Shown: piece after piece, positions 40,680 to 50,689 of the stretch
Position numbering within the stretch: position 1 is the first letter of the stretch
How the letters are laid out: every line of letters starts with the position of its first letter
Source: Paramoeba atlantica
Lineage: Eukaryota > Discosea
Assembly: GCA_977017575.1 (NCBI GenBank)
Contig: CDRNVI010000070.1
Span: forward strand, 62,001 to 126,000
Reading direction: 5' to 3'
Length of the DNA: 64,000 nucleotides
Made by a program: the position numbers and the translations under genes
The notes under the pieces: model-generated
Seen by the model: only the letters and a program-made list of their open reading frames with translations
What the model was told of the DNA's origin: nothing
Database searches by the model: none

Positions 40680-41849
40680 ATGATTGTTGACGGTTCGACA
40701 CCGACACCAGACGCAGAGGGAGTTATCCATCAGTTTGAGGATTTTCAACTTCGTAGCGATCTCTTAAAGGGCCTCTTTGCCTACGGATATGCAAAGCCAA
40801 GCCTTATCCAACAGCGTACGCTACTCTCCGTCGCACAAGGCCGCGACGTTCTGGCTCAAGCACAGTCGGGTACGGGCAAGACCTCCATGTTTGTTCTTGG
40901 CATTCTGCAACGTCTCGACACGAATCTTAGGGAAACCCAGGCACTTGTTTTGAATCCAACTCGAGAGCTTGCCCTTCAGACACGTACGCTTTGCCTAGCG
41001 CTGGGAGACTTCATGGCAGTGACGGCCCATGCGGTGATTGGGGGTAAGAGTATGACAGAGGACATGATGCGTCTGGAGAGTGGGGTACAAGTTGTGAGTG
41101 GAACTCCCGGGAGAGTTTTTGACATGCTAAAGAGGAAATGTCTTCGCGTGCGGAATATCAGACTTTTTGTTCTTGATGAGGCAGATGAGATGTTGGATAG
41201 GGGATTTAAGGAACAAGTCTATGCATGTTACTCTTATTTACCACAAATAGTTCAAATTGTGTTTGTTTCGGCTACACTTACGCAAGCCACATTAGAGTTG
41301 GTTGAAAAGGTAATGACTGATCCTGTTAGGGTTCTGGTAAAGCGAGATGAGCTGGCACTTGAGGAGATTAAGCAATATTTTGTTCCGATCGAACGCCAGG
41401 AATGGAAGTACGACACTCTGAAAGATTTGTATGAATCTCTGCACACATCTCACTCCGTAATTTTTCTGAATACTCGAGAACGTGTGACCTGGTTGGGAAT
41501 GAAGCTTCAACGTGACCACTTTAGTGTTTCTATGATTCATGGTGAAATGCCCCAGGCTGAGAGAGATCGTATTATACAAGATTTTCGAAACGGTGTTACT
41601 CGAGTTTTACTTACCACAGATGTCCTTGCCAGAGGTATTGATGTGCAACAGGTTACTCTTGTGGTCAATTTTGACCTACCAAAGAATCGCGAGACATACT
41701 TGCATCGCATTGGTAGGACAGGTCGATTCGCCAGAAAAGGAATAGCAATAAATTTCGTTTGCGGTAACGAAGAATCACAGCTCTTAAGAGATATTGAACA
41801 ATTCTATGGTACGCAGATTGAGGAAATGCCGATGGTCACTGAAGATTGA
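40680..41849 (+). CDS. EIF4A3: DEAD-box RNA helicase eIF4A-III
   Basis: RNA-clamping ATPase of the exon junction complex. It is 389 residues from the ATG after the acceptor-like AG. DEAD-box motifs: SLIQQRTL (Q motif), [63 protein letters not shown] and [13 protein letters not shown]. Diagnostic for eIF4A-III over eIF4A-I are [35 protein letters not shown] and the C-terminal [18 protein letters not shown]. The partner Mago lies 5 kb downstream. It is the first host gene after the mobile-element block. Confidence 0.93.
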   Translation: MIVDGSTPTPDAEGVIHQFEDFQLRSDLLKGLFAYGYAKPSLIQQRTLLSVAQGRDVLAQAQSGTGKTSMFVLGILQRLDTNLRETQALVLNPTRELALQTRTLCLALGDFMAVTAHAVIGGKSMTEDMMRLESGVQVVSGTPGRVFDMLKRKCLRVRNIRLFVLDEADEMLDRGFKEQVYACYSYLPQIVQIVFVSATLTQATLELVEKVMTDPVRVLVKRDELALEEIKQYFVPIERQEWKYDTLKDLYESLHTSHSVIFLNTRERVTWLGMKLQRDHFSVSMIHGEMPQAERDRIIQDFRNGVTRVLLTTDVLARGIDVQQVTLVVNFDLPKNRETYLHRIGRTGRFARKGIAINFVCGNEESQLLRDIEQFYGTQIEEMPMVTED

Positions 41850-42295
41850 GCAACCACTAGTTTTAGCACTGCGGCACCGAATGCACAAGTAGTGCCTTTG
41901 CTCTTGGATTCTGTGACAATATTGATACATTGGAATATTAGACACATTGTGTCCACGATTTCTAAAGGCAATTCAAGACATATTATTTACGAGTTACATA
42001 TTATTTACGATTCACTAATCTTTTTCTTACTAGCTCAGTTCTCACGTGTCATAAAGAAAACAGATATAATGAGTCCGTCAAAGCTGCTCTCAGAAAGAGG
42101 AATGGATGAGAGAAAGCGGATTCTGACAAACCCATTCAATGAAAGATTCCACAAAGTATAATTTCCCTTTTGAAAGACGTGTGATTTTACACTTCAAAAA
42201 GTTGAGTGAACGAAAAATAATTTCTTTTGTTATTCTTATACCACTACCTGCACGAATGTAGCAATCCTTAGACCTGTGGTGTGACCTGCATTCCG
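41850..42295. other. spacer with possible tiny ORF
   Basis: A pyrimidine tract ending TTTTTCTTACTAG (about 42018-42033) is followed at 42069-42161 by a 30-residue frame, MSPSKLLSERGMDERKRILT onward. This may be a very short gene or chance. Nothing else seen. Confidence 0.35.
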
Positions 42296-42577
42296 ATGGT
42301 TTCAGACGCCGTATTCGGTATTGTCCTTTATTACGGTTCCATCGCGTTCTACGTCTACTATCTGCTGTGGGTCATCATCACACCTTTTATCAATTTGACT
42401 CATCCTTGGATGGATTACTTTCCACCAATGGAATATAGCTACCTCCCTCACGCTTTTTTGGTGTCTTTTTTAGTGTTGTTGACTACAACGGTAGCTGTTC
42501 TTGCGAATATGAGGGAGTGTATTGATATCCATTACGCGGCACGCATACCTACGAGAGTTTCCAAGCTAGCGGTGTAA
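42296..42577 (+). CDS. DPM2: dolichol-phosphate mannosyltransferase subunit 2
   Basis: Small ER membrane protein that stabilises dolichol-phosphate-mannose synthase and can regulate GPI-GlcNAc transferase. It is 93 residues with two TM helices. The first (VLYYGSIAFYVYYLLWVIIT) runs into TPFINLTHPWMDYFPP, matching the YYxxWVxxxPFIDxxHxxxxYF signature of DPM2. The second is FLVSFLVLLTTTVAVLANM. The ATG at 42296 gives the usual DPM2 length. Kinetoplastid DPM synthase is generally thought to be the single-subunit type, so the presence of DPM2 is notable if the organism belongs there. Confidence 0.82.
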   Translation: MVSDAVFGIVLYYGSIAFYVYYLLWVIITPFINLTHPWMDYFPPMEYSYLPHAFLVSFLVLLTTTVAVLANMRECIDIHYAARIPTRVSKLAV

Positions 42578-43216
42578 GCAATGGGTTCAGCGGAACAAAG
42601 AAGTGCCTTCGAATCTTAGCACGATATTCAAGGACTTATCACAACGATGATCGTTGAAATCTTCTTTGTAAGTGCAGTTATTTGTAGCGAATAGAGAAAA
42701 TCATCAACATGATTATTTCTAGATATTTAAACCAACCATTGACTTTTCGATCATGATAAACATGATATTCGTATGAGTTACTTTCGGTAGTTTAGCATTT
42801 TTCTTTTGGATAAAAACTGTTTAAGTCTCAAAGCTTAAACATTTTCTATGCTGTAGTTGCTTCAAAAAAGTATGCTGCCGTTCTATGATTATGGTAAAGT
42901 AGTCGTTAATTGTTTTTCATCGACCAACGCCTCTACGACACATAAAACATCTAACCACACACCAACGGGTCAGAGGCTCTGTCGATGTGCGATGACTGCC
43001 GGGGCCTAGCACACCCATCTGCCCGAGCTTTCTTTTTATATTATTATTGTTACGATTAAAATAACAATCTTCTTTCAGTGCAAGGTATGCATGCTGTGTC
43101 TAATCGCTACTCTTCGTTGAGTTAGTTTTTGAAGCATTTTGATTTGTACTTGCCCGTGATTTTCAATCTTTATTGCTTTTTAGTCACTTTTTCAACTCGC
43201 ATTTCTTTATTCCTTG
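42578..43216. other. intergenic spacer with GC-richer patch
   Basis: AT-rich except for about 42925-43035 (CCAACGGGTCAGAGGCTCTG, GATGACTGCCGGGGCCTAGC), which could hide a small RNA, though I cannot fold it convincingly. A pyrimidine tract with AG at 43182-43183 (TTTATTGCTTTTTAG) lies upstream of SmD1. Confidence 0.4.
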
Positions 43217-43570
43217 ATGCCCCTGAATTTGGTTCGATTTCTTATGAAATTGACAAATGAAGTGGTGACGTTACATTTGAAGGATGGCAGCGCAGTGAAC
43301 GGTACAGTGACTGGAGTTGACAATGCGATGAACACTCATCTAAAAAATGTGAAAGTCAGCAGCAAGGAAAAACCCCGCTCGGAGCTTGATTGCCTTACAG
43401 TAAGGGGAAACAACATCAGATTTTATCAATTAAGCGACAGTGTAAACTTGGACGCGTTGCTTGCAGACTTGTCAACACCTCGTGTTGCAAGCAAGATGCC
43501 AGAAAAGGGTAAAAAGAGGCCAGGAGAGAGTACTTCGAGTACTAGAAAAAAGGTGCGCGTGCAGCAATAG
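43217..43570 (+). CDS. SNRPD1: Sm protein D1
   Basis: Core spliceosomal snRNP protein. It is 117 residues. Sm1 and Sm2 motifs are present: LVRFLMKLTNEVVTLHLKDG, AVNGTVTGVDNAMNTHLKNV and LDCLTVRGNNIRFYQLSDSV. All align with SmD1 (VRFLMKLSHETVTIELKNG, GVDVSMNTHLKAVKMT, LSIRGNNIRYFILPD). The C-terminal tail is basic (GKKRPGESTSSTRKKVRVQ) without the long GR repeat of animals. Sm proteins serve both cis- and trans-splicing snRNPs. Confidence 0.95.
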   Translation: MPLNLVRFLMKLTNEVVTLHLKDGSAVNGTVTGVDNAMNTHLKNVKVSSKEKPRSELDCLTVRGNNIRFYQLSDSVNLDALLADLSTPRVASKMPEKGKKRPGESTSSTRKKVRVQQ

Positions 43571-43941
43571 ACATTTTGAATGAGATGTAACATTTTTATT
43601 GTATGGCTTTCATGAACACGAATACGTACTACGGACACATAGGATATGTTGACGACCTACAATCTGTATGTATCTGTGGGAATGCGTGCTTGAAAATGTG
43701 ATCGTTGTCAATGTATGAGTGCGGAAAAACTGGTTTTTGTGTACGCGTATATTTTTCATGAATACATATTACTTAAGTGTACATTACAAGAAAAAATGTA
43801 GTAGTAGAGGAAACGTGATAAAAGGATACATTCTGTAACATTTTTAGCATGGTAGAACTTTAATTTAGAGTTTAATAATCAACTGATGATCCACTAAATC
43901 GTCTGATAAGGTAAAATGGAGTCTTCAATGGGCAGCGCAGT
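43571..43941. other. intergenic spacer
   Basis: AT-rich, nothing recognised. Confidence 0.5.
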
Positions 43942-44316
43942 ATGACGGCCTCATACAGTGGAGCAGGACATTGTAAACCCAATGGAAACGTTCCTTCGAA
44001 TCAGTTTTATTCTGTTTCAACCATTGAAAATGAAGTAAAAGTGCTACGAACAGTCCTAAAATCTTACCGGATTGGCATGCGACACTGTATCTGGTATAGT
44101 AAATCTTGCGTGTTGTCACGTAGACTTTGTCAGGAAATCCTTAAAACAGGGAAAGCAAGGGGGAACCATCTTATTTCCTTGCGAAGACATTGTCTTCTAG
44201 TGGTCCGCACACTTTTACGGGAAGCACGATGTGCTACACGCACCATGCCTCTTTGCCTTGTGCTGATGGGACTCTTTTCACAGATTTACACAATGTTAGA
44301 GTCAAGAGCACCCTAG
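43942..44316 (+). CDS. small unknown protein, possibly RMP1-like
   Basis: 124 residues, basic and helical. The order VLRTVLKSYRIGMRHCIWY, then VLSRRLCQEIL, and near the end MPLCLVLMGLFSQIYTMLES recalls the RNase MRP subunit RMP1 family (HRNxxQHRxxxWW, LRR, then a C-terminal helix). The match is by pattern only, and two key Trp/Gln positions differ. A nine-codon upstream frame (MESSMGSAV) precedes the start. Confidence 0.45.
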   Translation: MTASYSGAGHCKPNGNVPSNQFYSVSTIENEVKVLRTVLKSYRIGMRHCIWYSKSCVLSRRLCQEILKTGKARGNHLISLRRHCLLVVRTLLREARCATRTMPLCLVLMGLFSQIYTMLESRAP

Positions 44317-44709
44317 AAATTGTGAGCTACACGCTCAAGTACTCTCTGATGTACTGAGTACTGCATATAGTAAAGACTATGAATATAGAAACCCGGAAGC
44401 ATCCGAAGAAATATACCTTATTACTGCATATTTCGAAGAGCCTTCCCCGGCAAGCCTGAACACAGAAAATAAGAATAAAAAAAATACCCATGGATGCGTC
44501 TGGCATCTCAGAGCTGTCTAAGAAATTTCTCATCCAGTATTCCAGAGAAGGCCTTTATTGAAACGTTTCGGGGTATTTATGAAACCGTTTCGGAATGTTT
44601 GTATGCAACGATTATAAAGAATGAGTAGTATGTCAGCAAGACATCGATAGCCGTACAACGCACGTCTATTTTTACCCTTATTCTTGATTCTTCTAATCTA
44701 TTTTCTGAT
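44317..44709. other. intergenic spacer
   Basis: AT-rich. Two near-identical GAAACGTTTCGG pieces at about 44558-44592. A T-rich run precedes the CDC5 start. Confidence 0.5.
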
Positions 44710-46500
44710 ATGTTTAGCAACCTCAACGACCCGAGGCGTTCTACTTGGCGCAACTCGGAGGACCAGCTTCTTACGGCGTTTGTTATGAAGTACGGCACTA
44801 ACGACTGGTCTCGCATCTCCTCCGTGCTGCGCTATAAAACCCCGAAACAGTGTCGGGCTCGGTGGTCAGAATATTTAGATCCACGGCTTAAGAAACACAA
44901 TTGGACTTCCGAGGAGGACATTCAGTTGATTGAAAATATTAGACGGTTTCCACAGCAGTGGAGAACGATTGGCCAGTCCATGGGACGCAGTGCTCAACAG
45001 TGTCTCTCCCGTTATGAAGAATTGCTACAAAACGAGTGGACCTCAGAGAAAGGGGAAAATCCAGATGTGGATTCTCCTTCGCTTTTTCGAGCTGAGGCGT
45101 CATATCCACACACGCAGCGGCCAATACCGGACGCCATAGATTTGGATGCGGACGAAGAAGCGATGCTTGCAGAGGGACGAGCACGACTTGCGAACGTCCA
45201 AAGTCGGAAGGATAAGCGCAAACATAAGGAGTCGATAATCGCGCAAGCCCGGGGTCTTAGCAAACTACAGCGGGAGAGAGAATTACGGCAGGCAGGGTTA
45301 ATTGCGAAGGATGAGACAACAGAGGCGGAGCGCCGTGTGCTACGGAAAAGAATTTTGAATTCAGAAGGTGCCCCCATGTTAGTAGAAGGCGAAACTGCTG
45401 CGACGTATGAAGAACAGGTAGAAAAGCAAATATTGTGCGACTCTGTTTTGTCTCGCGCAGCATTTTCGGATTCTCATGATAGCTTAAATCCAGTGATTGA
45501 CAACACGACGCCTGTGTTAGACATTCGCATTTTAGAAGGTGAAAAGACCAAGTCTCTACGTAAGGACTCGCAACAGCAAGCTACGTCGCATGGTAGCCAT
45601 CGCCCCGAAACCCCCACAGTCTCCTCCGATAGTGAGAAAGTGATAAAAGACGAGAGAAATACGACACATCCATTTCCTGTTGTTCCTCGCTTTGAATTCG
45701 ATGACGCCGAGGAGGAGTCCCTCGATAAAAACCAACAGAAAAATAACTTTATGTCGGAAACATTTTCAAAACGTGTAACTGATAGTGTTGCGCTTCGTAA
45801 TATAGATGGATCGAGCCTTATTCCGACCTTTCTAAAAGATCTAGAGATGGTAATTCCCATAGTGCCAGTCTCTGGTGCTCAGCCATTTCCTGAGAATATG
45901 ACGGATTTAACGAGAGGGCCGTCCCAGCGCCAAGACCAATATGTGGGTGAGGAAGATGTTCGGCAGATTAAAAAAAGTGAGAAATCAGCGGACGATAAAA
46001 CATTTTCTTCACACGAAAACAAGCACACTAAAAACCTTTCTCCTACTGAACTTGTCCACAATGAACTTTTGCAGCCCACATGTATCACCGCTGCACAGCG
46101 TGAAAGAAGTTTCAAGCTAATTGAATACGAAAATATGAAATTTGCTGAGACCAAAAATCGGTTTGAAAACATGGATGAACAAAGAAATTCATTGAGTATT
46201 TCAGATGTTACTACTGCTTTGCAAAGGCATAATAGTAAATTGAGAGCAAACATCTGTACCCCCGATCAACAGTCTTCCGTCCGGGATAAAAATAGTGCAT
46301 TGCAATTTAATTATCTCGAAAAACGTCTTAAGGATACTATTAAAGAGTACAAGGATCTCCGAATGCAAGCGGTCGTTTTTGAGCACATGAGGGAAACAGA
46401 ATCTAATGCGGCAAAGCATCGAATTCAAGTAGCTACAAAAGAGCTTGCTCACGCATCCGACTATGAGAAGAACTTGCGAAACCAATTTGGTAGAGTGTAA
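44710..46500 (+). CDS. CDC5L: CDC5-like Myb splicing factor
   Basis: Core component of the NineTeen/Prp19 complex in the spliceosome. It is 596 residues. Two Myb repeats run from about 13 to 105: WRNSEDQLLTAFVMKYGTND with KQCRARWSEYLDPRLKK, then WTSEEDIQLIENIRRFPQQW with QQCLSRYEELL. The CDC5 signature DAIDLDADEEAMLAEGRARL with ANVQSRKDKRKHKE and LQRERELRQAG follows at about 140-205. The C-terminal half is charged and coiled-coil-like and shorter than in animals (about 800 residues). Confidence 0.93.
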   Translation: MFSNLNDPRRSTWRNSEDQLLTAFVMKYGTNDWSRISSVLRYKTPKQCRARWSEYLDPRLKKHNWTSEEDIQLIENIRRFPQQWRTIGQSMGRSAQQCLSRYEELLQNEWTSEKGENPDVDSPSLFRAEASYPHTQRPIPDAIDLDADEEAMLAEGRARLANVQSRKDKRKHKESIIAQARGLSKLQRERELRQAGLIAKDETTEAERRVLRKRILNSEGAPMLVEGETAATYEEQVEKQILCDSVLSRAAFSDSHDSLNPVIDNTTPVLDIRILEGEKTKSLRKDSQQQATSHGSHRPETPTVSSDSEKVIKDERNTTHPFPVVPRFEFDDAEEESLDKNQQKNNFMSETFSKRVTDSVALRNIDGSSLIPTFLKDLEMVIPIVPVSGAQPFPENMTDLTRGPSQRQDQYVGEEDVRQIKKSEKSADDKTFSSHENKHTKNLSPTELVHNELLQPTCITAAQRERSFKLIEYENMKFAETKNRFENMDEQRNSLSISDVTTALQRHNSKLRANICTPDQQSSVRDKNSALQFNYLEKRLKDTIKEYKDLRMQAVVFEHMRETESNAAKHRIQVATKELAHASDYEKNLRNQFGRV

Positions 46501-46715
46501 TTTAGTCCTGTATATCGAGTGGCATAAATGAATACGTAGCAAAAAATGATGATTCAGACACTAAATTACGTGGCCGCATACCATTTTTAAAGAAAACTGG
46601 AATCGAATTTTAGCTTAAAAAATAGAATAGCACTAGCGGCTTTAGAATAGCATTATTTTACGTACTAACATAAGTATGTTGCATTGCTATTATAGACTGA
46701 TTTTCTGCTACTCAC

Positions 46716-47279
46716 ATGACAGACCTTACAACTGAAAATCAGGGCACTGGGGACTCAGAGAATCCCACTGATACGATGGCATCCGTTGTTCTTTCCGCGC
46801 CATCTCATTTTGTTTTTGATGAAGATGAAGAACCAGTGGATTTATCAAACTTTTTCGTAAAATTTTACGTGGGGCATCGCGGACGATACGGCCATGAGTT
46901 TCTTCAATTCACTGTGGCTAATACGGGATTGTTGCACTATGTGAATCAGAGTGAATATAAGAAAGATGGGTTGATTCAAAAAGATGTTGTATGCGGGGGT
47001 TTGATACTGTACCAGATTCGTAAGATCATATGCGATAGCAAACTTTTAGAGTACAACGACAAGAAGTGGCCGAAGGCTGGCCGTACGGGAAGACAACATT
47101 TGGAAATTCGACTCGGTACGCAAACTGCGTCGTACACCACAGAAAAACTTGGTACTTTGTCTGAGGTAGAATGCTGTACAGACGCGGAAGGCTTGAAAAT
47201 ATTTTATTATTTATCCCAAGACCTCAAGGCGTTAATCTTTGCCTTGATTAGCACACACTTTCGTATCAAACCAATTTAG
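46716..47279 (+). CDS. MAGOH: Mago nashi, exon junction complex core
   Basis: Partner of Y14 in the exon junction complex; locks eIF4A-III on RNA. It is 187 residues. A 40-residue acidic extension precedes the Mago fold: FFVKFYVGHRGRYGHEFLQF, LHYVNQSEYKKDGLIQKDV, KKWPKAGRTGRQHLEIRLG, SYTTEKLGTLSEV, EGLKIFYYLSQDLKALIFAL and the ending HFRIKPI. The family is usually about 150 residues. An exon junction complex in a genome with so few introns is noteworthy, though Mago and Y14 are known in trypanosomes. Confidence 0.96.
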   Translation: MTDLTTENQGTGDSENPTDTMASVVLSAPSHFVFDEDEEPVDLSNFFVKFYVGHRGRYGHEFLQFTVANTGLLHYVNQSEYKKDGLIQKDVVCGGLILYQIRKIICDSKLLEYNDKKWPKAGRTGRQHLEIRLGTQTASYTTEKLGTLSEVECCTDAEGLKIFYYLSQDLKALIFALISTHFRIKPI

Positions 47280-47672
47280 AATCTTTGAAGAATTCTATTG
47301 TATTTTATATATTATATTTTAAGTGATACGTACTACGCTGTAGAAATACCGCGCGTCAATAAAGCAAACACTCCGATCATTTTATGCGGACGAAACAATA
47401 TCAGTGATTTCTTTAGATTTATCAATGTACTCGTACGTTGTATGTGGAACTATATGGCTATTTACATTCTACGTTTTACATTCCACCGATGTTCACGCAA
47501 TTAATAATACAAGTGTTTTAATTCATTTTTCTATAAAAAAATTCTCCATTGTTTTTCACAACTATTTTTCTAGTACAGGACAGCAAGGCATAAAAAATGC
47601 GCATGGATCGAGAAACGTACGCCGGAGAAAACTACGTCGTTATAGAATTCATCTGCTGAAAAAGGCAAAACA
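47280..47672 (+). promoter_or_regulatory. spacer with candidate trans-splice acceptor and a uORF
   Basis: ACTATTTTTCTAG places an AG at 47572-47573. A 20-codon upstream frame (47597-47659, starting MRMDRETYAG) lies between it and the start of the Prp16-like gene at 47673, so leaky scanning or a later acceptor would be needed. Confidence 0.4.
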
Positions 47673-50536
47673 ATGGCACAACATGCGGAGACCCCCCTTG
47701 ACCGCTTATCGGACACCACATGGTACGATCGTGAAGATGACACCGTTCTCGAATCCGTTACCGTCCATGAGACCCACCCCTCCTTAGATCATCACTACAA
47801 AACACGAGAACAGAACGTCCTCCGGTCCCTACGTACCTCACGCGTTCCCCTTCCCCGCGACCCCTTTCCCCGGGTCTCTCTCCCCCATGAGGCATCGACC
47901 CGATTGACCACTCCTTCACAACCTCCAAACCCCTTTCACCCCGTGGTGGAGACCGAGGAGGACACGCCTGTGGTGCTGACCGCGAAACCGGCGGCCTGGT
48001 CCCCCCCGTTTACGAGTCTCCCGCACGCTGGCGCCCCCCAGGACCCGGACACCCCCGAGGCGCCCCAACCCGTGTCTCTGTTTCGAGACCCCCGCAGTGC
48101 GCTCGCGCTCTCCGCGCTGAACGGGTCCGAGAGCTTACGCGGCTACCGGCAGCTCCAGCAGCGGCTGCGGCAAACCCGTGAGTTACGGGAGATGGACCCG
48201 CGAGGGGGCAAAGGGGAGGGGCAAAGGCTGGAGGGAGGGCGTGGGGAAGGAGAAGAAGAAGAAGAAGAAAAAGAAAAAGAAAAAGAAGAGGAAACGACCC
48301 ACGCGCAGCCCTCCTTGGGGAGGGCCATGGAAAAGGTACACAACACAAGGGGAAGGTCAAGAGAGGAGATGGAAAAGGTGCGAAGGGAACTTCCGGTGTA
48401 CGCCCATCGGGGGGCGTTTCTCCAGGCGGTGCGGGAGAATCCGGTGCTGGTGGTGAGTGGGGAGACGGGGTGTGGGAAGACTACGCAGCTGGCGCAGTAC
48501 CTGATGGAGGGGGGTACACGGAAGGGGGGATGGTGGGGTGTACACAGCCTCGTCGAGCGGCGGCGGTTGCGGTGGCGAAACGGGTGGCGGAGGAGGTGGG
48601 AACGGCGCTCGGAGATACGGTCGGGTACGCGATTCGTTTCGAGGATTGCTGTACGCCGGCTACACGGATTCGTTACGTCACGGATGGGGTGTTACTGCGA
48701 GAAGCCGTGCAGGATTTGTACTTGGACCGGTACTCGTGTATGATACTGGATGAGGCCCACGAACGTTCTCTGGATACGGATTTGTTGCTTGGCGTTATGA
48801 AGAGAGTTCTGGGTTATAGGAGGGATTTTCGAGTGATTATTTCTTCAGCAACGTTGAACCCAGAACGTTTTGTTCAGTTTTTCAACGGAGCTCCTCTTTT
48901 TCAGATACCGGGTAGAACTTTTAAGGTTCATGTGAAGCACGCACCATCTCCTGTTTCTGATTACATCGAGCAAGCAGTACTTACAGCAATGGAGATTCAC
49001 GTAAAAAAGGAAATGCCAGGAGACATTCTTGTGTTTATGACCGGACAAGAGGACGTGAATTGTGTCACATATCTTCTCGGAGAACGTCTGCGGAGATATA
49101 GTCCAAAGCATGCGGAGAATATTGTAATTATTCCCGTGTATTCGCTAATGTCAACGACTCACCAAGTGAAAATGTTTCTACCGGCCCCAGAAGGGAAACG
49201 GAAGTGCGTTGTGGCTACAAATATCGCTGAAACCTCATTGACGATTGAGGGCATTCAGTTTGTAGTTGACTGTGGTTTTTGCAAAATAAAGCAGTATGTT
49301 CCTAGTCTTGGGCTGAACACATTAAAGGTGTACCCCATATGCCAAGCACAAGCTGATCAACGTGCAGGTCGGGCAGGGCGTACCAGGGAAGGATGGTGCT
49401 ATAGACTGTACACCGAAAACCAATACGAAAATGACATGTACCAATACACAATACCCGAAATTCAACGCACTGATATGTGTCACGTGCTTCTACTAATCAA
49501 TTCCTTGGAGGTAAATGACATCGGAAGCTTCCCATTAATGGACGCGCCGCCGCCCAAAAGCTTGAATAAATCAATGCTAGAACTTTGGAGGCTCAAGGCT
49601 CTCGATTCTGAGGGAAAACTGACTTCCACAGGGCGTCTGATGGTTGATCTTCCGCTGGATACATTGCTTGCCAAGTTTCTGGAGGCATCTATCAGCTTTG
49701 AGTGTACGGAAGAGGCCATTACCATCAGCGCTGTACTAAGCGTTGATTACCGAAAACTTTTCTTGCCCCCAAGTGGAGATATTGAGAAGGCTATCATGGC
49801 TAGGGAGAAGTTTTTTGTATTCGAAAGTGATCATCTCACTCTCTTGAACATATACGAGAATTATGTAAAGAATCGACATGATGCTTCCTGGATTCACCGT
49901 CATAACCTTAATGAAGGTATCCTAAGACAAATTGAACTCGTTCGAGAGCAACTTAGGGATACACTATTACGACTGAAATATCCTGTGAAATCGTGTGGGA
50001 GACATTTGGATGCGATACGAAAGGCTTTAGCGTTTTCTCACTACATTCATGTCGCTAGACGAAACGCACTTACCCAATACAGTGCTCTTTTGCTAAGGTC
50101 TGTGCCTGCCCATCTCCACCCCTCCAGCGCCCTCATGACCGGTGCTTCCATGCCACCATATGTTATTTACCACGAGATGCATCACACAAGCGGCGACCGG
50201 GAATACATGACAATGGTGTCTGCGGTAGAACCTGAGTGGATAGCAGAAGCAGCCCCCCATTTACTTAATATTCGAAACATGAACGAACAGCGGAGCAGCA
50301 AAACGGAGCAAACTACCGGAAATTCACTCGCCTCAAACCATCGCGATCAGGCTGCAGCTCAAGGGTTAACCGTGTCCAAGGTGACGGTGCATGAACGGCC
50401 TGGATCGGATGACTCGAAGCTAACGTCGGATGAAATACTGTCGACAGTTTCTCGTACAGCAGTCAAGCGCCCGCTGAGGGCAACGGGAGAGGGACCAAAG
50501 AAAACCGGTTTTAAAGGCAGAAGAAACGTTTTTTGA
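47673..50536 (+). CDS. DHX38: Prp16/DHX38-like DEAH-box splicing helicase, one apparent frameshift
   Basis: ATPase that drives spliceosome remodelling after the first step. About 953 residues if read across one shift. The N-terminal extension ([26 protein letters not shown]) resembles the Prp16 N-terminus and includes an acidic Glu/Lys run. Helicase motifs: [69 protein letters not shown] and [30 protein letters not shown] and [20 protein letters not shown] favour Prp16 over Prp22 or Prp43. The frame changes at about 48507-48514, in a run of six G just after Walker A. Seven would keep one frame, so a homopolymer error is the simplest cause. Confidence 0.85.
48195..48300 (+). repeat. G-rich and GAA/GAAAA purine tract in coding sequence
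   Basis: Codes for Gly/Glu then Glu/Lys low complexity in the Prp16-like N-terminus. Base composition around it is much more GC-rich than the second half of the gene. Confidence 0.65.
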
Positions 50537-50689
50537 CTTTGAGAAGGATATCTTAATGCGTGTTGTGTAATTTTTTTGAACACATCTTTTAACAGTATTC
50601 TGTGTTATTGAGAGTACGATATTGCTTTCACGAGTTCGGCTAAACGATATACCAACGCGATGATTTAAGTATACATAGGTTTATTTTAT

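Noticed and set aside
42925-43035. GC-richer patch as a tRNA or snRNA gene
   Set aside because: No cloverleaf, A/B boxes or known snRNA motif could be made out.
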